Of a stretch of 64,000 bases of DNA, positions 1-10,243 are shown piece by piece. Source of the stretch: Lantana camara (lineage: Eukaryota; Streptophyta; Magnoliopsida; Lamiales; Verbenaceae). A model generated the notes under the pieces. That model was given only the letters and a program-made list of their open reading frames with translations, searched no databases and was not told where the DNA came from. Position 1 is the stretch's first letter. The number at the start of each line of letters is the position of its first letter. Location: NCBI GenBank assembly GCA_037501455.1, contig CM074858.1:39987001-40051000 (forward strand), read 5' to 3'. The translations under genes were made by a program, and so were the position numbers.

Positions 1-1111
1 GGGACCCCATAACACCTCTTAACCTAACCATACTTTAACCATGACTTATCCACCTTGAGTTAACTCCCTCCTCTCCCTTTTAGCAGCAAAAACCGAACCA
101 TATCCCCCTCATTTCTGCAACTACTGATCGAGAGAGAGAGATAGAGGAGAAGAGAGGAAAACTTGGCCAATCTTGTGATTTTGGAGCTCAAATCACTATC
201 TTCTTTCACCAAATCTTCAAGGTATGAATATTTATGTCTTCTATACTCTATTATGCTTGATTTCATTTACTTAAATCATGATTTGGGTCAGAATTGGTTA
301 GGGTTTGAATGATGAGATTGGTATGAACTTTTAGGGATTTTTGTCCTAGTGACCTATTTGCTTGTGTGGCTGAATTCCTTGCTTAAACATGATCATATGA
401 ACTTGGTTCTTGGCTTATTTCTTTCCTAACTGATAGTATAGGATGTTAGGAGGATTTCATCTCTTGCCCCTTTTATGAAATTAGGAGATATGGAGCTCCA
501 AACTTGATGTTCAAACTGTTTCCCCTGTTTTCGAACTGTTTTGTGAGATTTGGTGTTGTTGCATGATCATATGGCCTCCATTGCGTGTGAAAATGCATGG
601 AGTTGATGTACACTCATTGCTCTATATGTTAGCATTCATGCTTTAAGTATTGGGTTCCATTTGAAGCCTCAAAACCGAAGTACATGGCCTGTTCTTATGC
701 ATGATTTTTGACAGAATTGTTGCTGTTACATTTTGTAACTTGTTGATCATTCTAATGTGCTTTAAATGGTACCATTTTGCATATATATGATGTATATAAG
801 TTGTTTAGTATGTTAGCATGCATTCCCCAAAGTTTCAGATCCAAATTCAAGCCCTAAGTACTTGATCAAGGCATGATAGAATCATTAGGGCTCATATGTC
901 CGATTGTGGCGACCCAGTTTTGTTGCATAGTTTCGATGATCTTAACGTGTGATTTATCCTTTGCACTCTAAATGAAAAATGTTCATAACATGCCAAATAT
1001 GTTGTATATTAAGTTTCAGAGCATTTGGAGTTCATTTGGTATGCCTTTGGATTGAATTTGTATGAGTTCAGTTTTGCCGGTAAAATTTTACGTGTGATTT
1101 GGTTCTGTACC

Positions 1112-1237
1112 GTGACACCCCCGTGTCTCATTTACTCATAAGAGTGAGACACGGGCGTGTCACACCTTCTGGGCAGCTCTGTACTGAGCCACGCCCGTGG
1201 CTCAGTTGGGCTAGGGTTGGTGACACCCCCGTGTCAC
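1112..1237 (+). repeat. Palindrome cluster in the 5' LTR of A
   Basis: Three inverted repeats stand close together. The first (1112-1163) has 19-bp arms with one mismatch and a 14-base loop; its arms start GTGACAC. The second (1184-1205) has perfect 10-bp arms (CTGAGCCACG) around CC. The third (1220-1237) has 7-bp arms (GTGACAC) around CCCC. Each centre is a C/G-rich core of the CCCG or CGGG kind. The same cluster is at 8307-8432 in the 3' LTR. Confidence 0.9.
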
Positions 1238-1775
1238 TTCCCATGCGCAGTCTTCGTTACTTCCTCTTCGGTTTTTGATTTGTTTCACCTCCTTAATGAC
1301 TTTATCTCCTTTTGTGTTAAACTATGAACTTGTTTTTCTATGTGTTAGGAGTATTGTGGTTCAATTTCGTGGCATTTGGATGAGTTATAGGTATGCTTTT
1401 GCTTATTGCCGTTTATATGTGTTTATATGTCGTTCATGAATCGCATCACTTATTTTCTATATCATATGATTTCTTCTTGTCGTCAAACCTTGGATATATG
1501 CTATGTTATGTAATATGAAGTATGTAGTAGCATGTTGGGAGAGTTTGAACATGTTCTATGCTTCTATTTGAGTTCTTGAATAAATTGAATGGAGATATGA
1601 ATTGAATGATCTATGATTGAACAAGTGAATGAATTGGTTATATGATTATCATGACTTAATATGATCTTTATGTCTTCATATCATGTGTGAGCATTGCCGT
1701 GCGTCATATATGGTTCATTTAGAGTCTTGAGTCTCACGAACACGTCTTGTGGTCTCTTGTACAGTTTGTCTCCAG

Positions 1776-1836
1776 GGAGGAGAGCTTTTGATCGTTCAGG
1801 CACTTGGTGCTCGATCCTTGTTTCTTCACGGTTAAG
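1776..1836 (+). other. Candidate mini-exon of A (61 nt)
   Basis: A 61-base segment follows TTTGTCTCCAG and is followed by GTGAGG, a good donor. Seven other LTRs in this window carry a segment of similar length at the equivalent place. Splicing itself cannot be seen in DNA, so this is a candidate only. Confidence 0.45.
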
Positions 1837-3316
1837 GTGAGGGTGGTTTTTTTTTTAGCTATGTAACAAACCCTACAACCCTTATGTGAAAAGCTTTGGC
1901 CAAAACCTTATGATTATATATATATGATTTTCAAATGAAGTTATCGAGTAAATCCTTCTGAATTATACGTACGAGCGTATAACTTAAAAATGGTTTTGTA
2001 ATGAGGCTATGCTCCAAACCGTGTGTCTTCATGCTAGCTACGGATTAGGATGACACGGAGAGGTACGTATATAGCATATGCCGATTTACACGGTAAGGTA
2101 TGATTTCTTATAGTATGTATTGATCGAGTAAAACCCTTTTCAAATGATTTATGAATTATGGTATGTACTTATGATTGTTATGTTTTGGCGAGACACATTT
2201 ATTACTTATTACTTAACGGGCCCCAGGACTTAGTATATGTGGCTAACCGAGGAAGCAAGGGCTGACGGGGATCCGATATACTAGTCCCAACCAAACTACG
2301 GTGATACCGGCCCTCGCTAGGAGATTTAGCGGGGAATGGGAGCTGAGTGCCTTTGGGGGAGTCATGAAACCCCATTGGCCATTGATTGAGGTGGTCGGGT
2401 CTTGCAAGCCCGTCCACCACCCGGAGGAAGAAGGTTGGTTATGATATGATTTATACTTATGATTATGAATATGTTATGATTGATAGGCACTGTGCGGGAA
2501 GGCCGGGAAACGGATTGCCCAAACGAATATGATTTAGGATTTGATATATGAATTGTGTGTATTATGATATATCGCATGAACACCTAATCAACTTATTACT
2601 GATATTTGTCGTACACGGTCGGAGTTTGGTTGGAGATTGTGCACGCTCACTCGCCGAGCCTTATATTTTTGTATGATTTATGAATGTAATGAATTTAATA
2701 TGAATTAGTCGTAAAAGTCGAGCATTGGTTATCTATTTTCTTGCCCTTTTTGGGAACTAAATTCAAATAAAACCTTGCTCGGGATTTATGATTTGCATGT
2801 GCATGTTTTATATATATATATCGCTCCTACTCACTCAGTCTTCTAGAGACTGACCCCTTTCCCTCCCCATTCTTTTAGTGTGCAGGGTTGATCTTTGGAG
2901 TTTCGGGCTAGGCGGAGGTGTTGGAGTTTTAGTCGGTCGAGTTAGGTTAGGAGAGTCTTTGCACTCACTCATGTATTGAATTTATGTCTGTATCGATTCT
3001 ATGGTATTATGAACTTGAACAAATATGTAATCATAATTGAATTGTTTTATTGGACTGTAATTATGAGTTTAAAAGAGGCCTGAAGAGCCCAATTCTAGTT
3101 ATGGTTGATATGATTGAACTCTGGCTTTGCTATGCTTTTTACTTTGTGAATTGGTATTCGTTGCAGGGTCTAGCTCCGCCTGGCTTAGGAAAGTTTTTAT
3201 GTTTGTCTCCCGTTCGCTAGGGTTTGATACGGGTGCGGATTTACTATTTCGTTACTCGTGTTGAGCCTTAGTGCGGGGGATGTGGTGCCTCACGTGCGGG
3301 GTGCTACATCCTTAAG

Positions 3317-3332
3317 TGGTATCAAAGCCCGG
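3317..3332 (+). other. Primer-binding site of A
   Basis: TGGTATCAAAGCCCGG lies 8 bases after the LTR end. It fits the site complementary to the 3' end of initiator methionine tRNA, with an A where the other elements have G. Confidence 0.8.
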
Positions 3333-6266
3333 TTGCAAAACCGGAGTTCTTGAGTCGTGTCGGAGTCAGTCTAAGTTGAACGGCATAGGGACTATGTGAT
3401 ATTATGTGCATTGCATCGATCCTGAATATGGAATTTGGTTTCCTTAAGAATTTCGTTGAATTACTTGTTGCATTTTTATATGGATCCTTGTCTTTCGTAT
3501 TGAATATGTGTCATGAGCATGCACTAATCGCATGCATCTACTCTTGAAGTAAGCTATGATTTATAGGTTATGAAGATGATATCAAACCACGACCAAGTTT
3601 TATGATCACAACAACCTATTGCAAATTCCTTCGGAGACATGGAAGATAGGAAGGATGCCCGAGGAGGAATGTGGAGAATGCTAGCCGCGTAGTATTACAG
3701 ACTGAGTTGCAATTAACGGTTAGGATTTAGAATGGGAGGTTCGACCTTGGCGATGCGATGGCAGAGGAACATTTGGTGGTATAGGAATAGGGGTTAATCA
3801 AGGGATGGTTGTGACTCAAAAGAACAACTTATGTGGATCCACTACCTGAAGTGCATTAATTGGATTCATTAAGATCTTTCAACCTAAAGGATGAAGTGAA
3901 CGAACCTTGAAGATGTTTTGATCCCGGATTGGATCGTTCAAGAGGTCTCAATAATTAGGAGAGAATAAGATAAAATGGGTTCGGTAGGAGCTGTGTATCT
4001 AGGGTCAACAAGAAGGATCTATGATTAAACCTAGTGATTAGAAGTCGGGTTCTAGAAGATAAGCATTTGGGTAAACGCAAATAGAGGGAAGGTGGCGATA
4101 TGGAGAACCGGATTTGAGTTCATTTTCCCAAATCCCAGTTGAATTGTCATGTTGTGAGGTTAAATTGGAAGATATGGAGCAACAAATGAAACGGGAAAGA
4201 AAGGAAATCATGCGGTCAAGTATAAGCAATTGGAGGTGAATTAAACCCACAAAGGATAAACGCGGAATTCTTGATTGAGGCGACGATTAGAAGTAAAGGT
4301 CGAATTTCGAGGAGAAGCTTGGATACTAACTTAGTGGACGTGGAAGAATTAAGGATTAAGAAATTGAAACCTCGGATAGTGGAAGATACAAGTGATGCCA
4401 AAAGACTCATGGAAAACTTGAAGACCGTGGGAATGGTAAGGAATAATTACCAGGCCAAGTGACCTTGGGATCGGAAGAACGAGGAGAGCTACCGAGCTAA
4501 TAACTTCCCACATCGGTGACAGGTTCCAAAGCATTCATAGCACGTGCATCATATCTTGCATTAGTTACTTATTCTCGTGACTTTATGCTTATCCGTGCAT
4601 TCTAATTGGTTTCGTTGCACTAATGTGTTGAATAATTGCTTGATGTAAATGTGACCCATGCATTGTCATTTTAACCCAACATGCATTTTAGTGTTTACTT
4701 GATAGGAAGCCCTTTCGCCTCAACTATCAAGTGTCAGTTCAACCGAAACGCATCTGAGTTATGAGGAGGAGAAATAATAGGATGACGTTAGAAGGAAGGT
4801 GAATTTGGGAATTAAGAACTCCCATTAAGGGATAGGTTCACGGAAACGAGAATTCAGAAGGAGAAGTGAAACCAGAGTTCCAGACAAGTATAAGGAAGGA
4901 GTTGCGGACATCAAGAGAACTGGGGAAGGAATTGAAAGGCCAAATCCTTGATTTCTATGTCAGTTAAATCTCACCTAATGGGATTTACTCATCGAGGATT
5001 TCGATAAAAGAAGAATCAATGGAGTTCAACCCGGGACAACAGAAATTTAAGGGGGAGAGCACGACCGAAGAACAAATCGGATGATTGAAAAGGTGCTCGA
5101 AGAAATATTTTAGTGGGAATGACGAAATTACAAATTAAGGAAGACCTGGAAGTCCTATTAGTGATGCTCGGAGATAACTAAGGTGGCGTGAATGGTTAAG
5201 TGTTAAGAGGAGAACTAAGTTATTAAATTCGGGTTGAAGTCCATCATTAGGAATGAAGGAAATGGTTTGGAGAATATTCTTATGTGTAGAATATGGATCT
5301 GGGGATAACAAAATTATAATGGAGTTTCTGTGAACCCTAAGTCAGAATTGACAAGAGAGAGAGTTGAATCCAGTTAGCATATAATGAAATGATGGCGATC
5401 CAGATTAATCCAATAAAGTACAAAAGGGGGTTCAATGATGACAACATTATCAAGTCTTCGGTTAGTCCCACGATAATTCGGAAGAAACCAAATCGGAGAA
5501 GATGCTCATTGGAGGATTTACATCGAACTTCAAGAGTCATCAAGAACACTCTATCTTCGATTCAAGAAATCTGGGGCCAGATACCGAATAATCCTAAGGG
5601 GTTAAAGAGTATGAATAGATAACATGAACGGAAGATGGGAAGAGGATTCGTGTTAAGGTAGATCTTAATGACGAATACCTCTAGGTAGGGATTGAATCGT
5701 CAAGGTGGTCAGGGGTAGTCATTCTTGAGGATATTTTAAATTCTGATATGAGTAAGATAGTAGCTATGGGTTTAACTTCGAGACAGATGATCTAAGGGTA
5801 TTCAGGAGGCCAAGCGTGGTTAATTAAAAGAGTTGGTTGGGCGAATGAGGATTGAGGGAAATGGTGAAAACTGGAAGCAGTACAAGTCAAAAAGGGATCT
5901 AAGAATAATCCAAAAAGAATTCATCAATTGCTTCACCGAGGAATCTTGAAGAGGTTCAAGACAAGTTGGACACTGAGTTACTTTCAGGACAGATCATACC
6001 TTGGACAACGACAACTCACAAATCGGAATTTTGTAACTACGGTGAACGGTACTTATAGCATTCATGATATATGCATCCATGCAAATTTAGTTTATATAAT
6101 TTTTATGTTAAGTGTTTTGATCTGCATGGTGTCAAATTACTTGGAATATTTGAAAATTAATGTGGGAGACACTTACTACTTGCGTGGGGTGCCTTAAGTG
6201 ATTTTAAATTTGGTTTTGCGTGAGTTGCTTGGGAGTATTGGAGACTTCCTTGCTTTATTTTCGGTT

Positions 6267-6427
6267 AAGAGACGGGGATTCTCTTATTTTTGTTTGAGAG
6301 ACGGGGTACTCTCTTTGCTTGCGAGAGACGGGGTTCTCTCATTGTTGTTGGAGAGACGGGGTTCTCTCATTGCTGTTCGAGAGACGGGGCTCTCTCCTTG
6401 TTACTTGTGAGAGACGGGGAATCTCTC
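6267..6427 (+). repeat. Hairpin minisatellite before the PPT of A
   Basis: Six units start at 6267, 6296, 6323, 6351, 6379 and 6409, a period of 27 to 30 bases. Each unit is a small hairpin of the form GAGAGACGGGGTTCTCTC, with stem GAGAGA/TCTCTC and a G-rich loop. The spacers between units are T-rich and variable, the stems are not. A related longer array stands at the same place in element G. Confidence 0.9.
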
Positions 6428-6473
6428 ATTGTTTGTTTTCAGGCGTGTGTGAATCCGAGGACGGATTCTTTTT

Positions 6474-6486
6474 AAGGGGGAGAGAT
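6474..6486 (+). other. Polypurine tract of A
   Basis: AAGGGGGAGAGAT directly precedes the TGTAACGCC start of the 3' LTR, as expected for the plus-strand primer of reverse transcription. Confidence 0.85.
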
Positions 6487-9400
6487 TGTAACGCCCCAGT
6501 TTTTCAGTAATAATAATGTGACGTAATTGTTTATAAATTGCGCAAATTAATTATTTAATTATATGATTAATTGTTTATAACTGTTTCTATTTGATTTAAA
6601 ACCGTAAACTATTGTTACTTTAAATTTAATTCATTCTATTTCAACTTGATATTTAGTGTTTAATTTCTTAAATTAAGGTTTTTCGTTACCTTAATTGTTT
6701 CGGTAATTTCTTTAATTAATTACAACATGTTACTAGTTTGTTTAATTTATTTAATATGGAATTTAAGTTTAGTAATTTATTTATAACAATATGAATTCTT
6801 TCATGCACTTAAGTGTTCTATTTCTACTTCGTTCTTATATGTAATGATATCGGATTGGTTTGGAAATTTAATATGTCGTAAATATGTGTGTTATGAACAT
6901 GTCTATATGCTCGGTTTATGTTTTCGGATTCATTTGACGTGTTTATGAATTTAACTTTGATTGTGGAACCAAGTCGGGGGCTATCGAGCAATTAGCGCAC
7001 CCTTGGTTCCGTGCGTGATATCTTGAGCTCGGGAATTCGGATTCGAATTCCGTCAACTCCGTTGCCTTTGTATCGACGATCCGGAGACAATGGAACAAGC
7101 CTCATACCTTTTTGAGATCATTAAGACCTCCGAAATCCAACCGTAACGAGCAACTCGTGCAAGAAGAACTTCTTTTGGTTGGCTAGTCTTCATGGTGGGA
7201 CCCCATAACACCTCTTAACCTAACCATACTTTAACCATGACTTATCCACCTTGAGTTAACTCCCTCCTCTCCCTTTTAACAGCAAAAACCGAACCATATC
7301 CCCCTCATTTCTGCAACTACTGATCGAGAGAGAGAGATAGAGGAGAAGAGAGGAAAACTTGGCCAATCTTGTGATTTTGGAGCTCAAATCACTATCTTCT
7401 TTCACCAAATCTTCAAGGTATGAATATTTATGTCTTCTCTACTCTATTATGCTTGATTTCATTTACTTAAATCATGATTTGGGTCAGAATTGGTTAGGGT
7501 TTGAATGATGAGATTGGTATGAACTTTTAGGGATTTTTGTCCTAGTGACCTATTTGCTTGTGTGGCTGAATTCCTTGCTTAAACATGATCATATGAACTT
7601 GGTTCTTGGCTTATTTCTTTCCTAACTGATAGTATAGGATGTAGGAGGATTTCATCTCTTGCCCCTTTTATGAAATTAGGAGATATGGAGCTCCAAACTT
7701 GATGTTCAAACTGTTTCCCCTGTTTTCGAACTGTTTTGTGAGATTTGGTGTTGTTGCTTGATCATATGGCCTCCATTGCGTGTGAAAATTCATGGAGTTG
7801 ATGTACACTCATTGCTCTATATGTTAGCATTCATGCTTTAAGTATTGGGTTCCATTTGAAGCCTCAAAACCGAAGTACATGGCCTGTTCTTATGCATGAT
7901 TTTTGACAGAATTGTTGCTGTTACATTTTGTAACTTGTTGATCATTCTAATGTGCTTTAAATGGTACCATTTTGCATATATATGATGTATATAAGTTGTT
8001 TAGTATGTTAGCATGCATTCCCCAAAGTTTCAGATCCAAATTCAAGCCCTAAGTACTTGATCAAGGCATGATAGAATCATTAGGGCTCATATGTCCGATT
8101 GTGGCGACCCAGTTTTTTTGCATAGTTTCGATGATCTTAACGTGTGATTTATCCTTTTCACTCTAAATGAAAAATGTTCATAACATGCCAAATATGTTGT
8201 ATATTAAGTTTCAGAGCATTTGGAGTTCATTTGGTATGCCTTTGGATTGAATTTGTATGTGTTCAGTTTTGCCGGTAAAATTTTACGTGTGATTTGGTTC
8301 TGTACCGTGACACCCCCGTGTCTCATTTACTCATAAGAGTGAGACACGGGCGTGTCACACCTTCTGGGCAGCTCTGTACTGAGCCACGCCCGTGGCTCAG
8401 TTGGGCTAGGGTTGGTGACACCCCCGTGTCACTTCCCATGCACAGTCTTCGTTACTTCCTCTTCGGTTTTTGATTTGTTTCACCTCCTTAATGACTTTAT
8501 CTCCTTTTGTGTTAAACTATGAACTTGTTTTGCTATGTGTTAGGAGTATTGTGGTTCAATTTCGTGGCATTTGGATGAGTTATAGGTATGCTTTTGCTTA
8601 TTGCCGTTTATATGTGTTTATATGTCGTTTATGAATCGCATCACTTATTTTCTATATCATATGATTTCTTCTTGTCGTCAAACCTTGGATATATGCTATG
8701 TTATGTAATATGAAGTATGTAGTAGCATGTTGGGAGAGTTTGAACATGTTCTATGCTTCTATTTGAGTTCTTGAATAAATTGAATGGAGATATGAATTGA
8801 ATGATCTATGATTGAACAAGTGAATGAATTGGTTATATGATTTTCATGACTTAATATGATCTTTATGTCTTCATATCATGTGTGAGCATTGCCGTGCGTC
8901 ATATATGGTTCATTTAGAGTCTTGAGTCTCACGAACACGTCTTGTGGTCTCTTGTACAGTTTGTCTCCAGGGAGGAGAGCTTTTGATCGTTCAGGCACTT
9001 GGTGCTCGATCCTTGTTTCTTCACGGTTAAGGTGAGGGTGGTTTTTGTTTTAGCTATGTAACAAACCCTACAACCCTTATGTGAAAAGCTTTGGCCAAAA
9101 CCTTATGATTATATATATATGATTTTCAAATGAAGTTATCGAGTAAATCCTTCTGAATTATACGTACGAGCGTATAACTTAAAAATGGTTTTGTAATGAG
9201 GCTATGCTCCAAACCGTGTGTCTTCATGCTAGCTACGGATTAGGATGACACGGAGAGGTACGTATATAGCATATGCTGATTTACACGGTAAGGTATGATT
9301 TCTTATAGTATGTATTGATCGAGTAAAACCCTTTTCAAATGATTTATGAATTATGGTATGTACTTATGATTGTTATGTTTTGGCGAGACACATTTATTAC

Positions 9401-10243
9401 TTATTACTTAACGGGCCCCGGGACTTAGTATATGTGGCTAACCGAGGAAGCAAGGGCTGACGGGGATCCGATATACTAGTCCCAACCAAACTACGGTGAT
9501 ACCGGCCCTCGCTAGGAGATTTAGCGGGGAATGGGAGCTGAGTGCCTTTGGGGGAGTCATGAAACCCCATTGGCCATTGATTGAGGTGGTCGGGTCTTGC
9601 AAGCCCGTCCACCACCCGGAGGAAGAAGGTTGGTTATGATATGATTTATACTTATGATTATGAATATGTTATGATTGATAGGCACTGTGCGGGAAGGCCG
9701 GGAAACGGATTGCCCAAACGAATATGATTTAGGATTTGATATATGAATTGTGTGTATTATGATATATCGCATGAACACCTAATCAACTTATTACTGATAT
9801 TTGTCGTACACGGTCGGAGTTTGGTTGGAGATTGTGCACGCTCACTCGCCGAGCCTTATATTTTTGTATGATTTATGAATGTAATGAATTTAATATGAAT
9901 TAGTCGTAAAAGTCGAGCATTGGTTATCTATTTTCTTGCCCTTTTTGGGAACTAAATTCAAATAAAACCTTGCTCGGGATTTATGATTTGCATGTGCATG
10001 TTTTATATATATATATCGCTCCTACTCACTCAGTCTTCTAGAGACTGACCCCTTTCCCTCCCCATTCTTTTAGTGTGCAGGGTTGATCTTTGGAGTTTCG
10101 GGCTAGGCGGAGGTGTTGGAGTTTTAGTCGGTCGAGTTAGGTTAGGAGAGTCTTTGCACTCACTCATGTATTGAATTTATGTCTGTATCGATTCTATGGT
10201 ATTATGAACTTGAACAAATATGTAATCATAATTGAATTGTTTT
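6487..10243 (+). repeat. 3' LTR of element A, first part
   Basis: It starts TGTAACGCC at 6487 and runs to 10243, where element B interrupts it; the remaining 260 bases are at 20401-20660. Together they give an LTR of about 4017 bp. From 7197 it repeats the start of the window. It contains the same palindromes (8307-8432), cassette, conserved block and acceptor-like end as the 5' LTR. Confidence 0.95.
8307..8432 (+). repeat. Palindrome cluster in the 3' LTR of A
   Basis: This is the second copy of the hairpin and two palindromes described at 1112-1237, with the arms unchanged. Confidence 0.9.

Larger units (their letters stand above)
1..3308 (+). repeat. 5' LTR of element A, left end cut by window
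   Basis: This is the 5' LTR of a Ty3/gypsy-type element. It matches 7197-10243 plus 20401-20660 almost base for base; comparison with that 3' copy shows that about 710 bases are missing to the left of the window. It ends GTGCTACA at 3308 and a primer site follows. Inside it lie a CT-rich leader with donor-like AAG|GTATG (GT at 222), a large hairpin and palindromes (1112-1237), a CAG|...|GTGAGG cassette (1776-1836), a conserved block (2218-2660) and CTGAC plus pyrimidine tract plus GCAG ending at 2885. At least 17 differences from the 3' copy were seen by eye over about 3.3 kb, so A is young but older than B. No protein-coding gene is present. Confidence 0.93.
3309..6486 (+). mobile_element. 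Internal region of A, non-coding (LARD-like)
   Basis: The 3.2 kb between the LTRs contain no gag, protease, RT, integrase or chromodomain in any frame; the longest open frames are under 90 codons and resemble nothing I know. The + strand is rich in purines over long stretches. The region is related to the internal region of G (40521-43728): both begin with a similar post-primer stretch, both have the motif CATGCATTTTAGTGT about midway, and both have ACTACGGTGAACGGTAC before a hairpin array. This is the layout of a large retrotransposon derivative that would depend on an autonomous partner for its proteins. Confidence 0.8.

Noticed and set aside
2202..2583. Minus-strand open frames at 2202-2583 and again at 9397-9778
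   Set aside because: They lie in the conserved LTR block and only repeat because the LTR is present twice; they have no similarity to known proteins.
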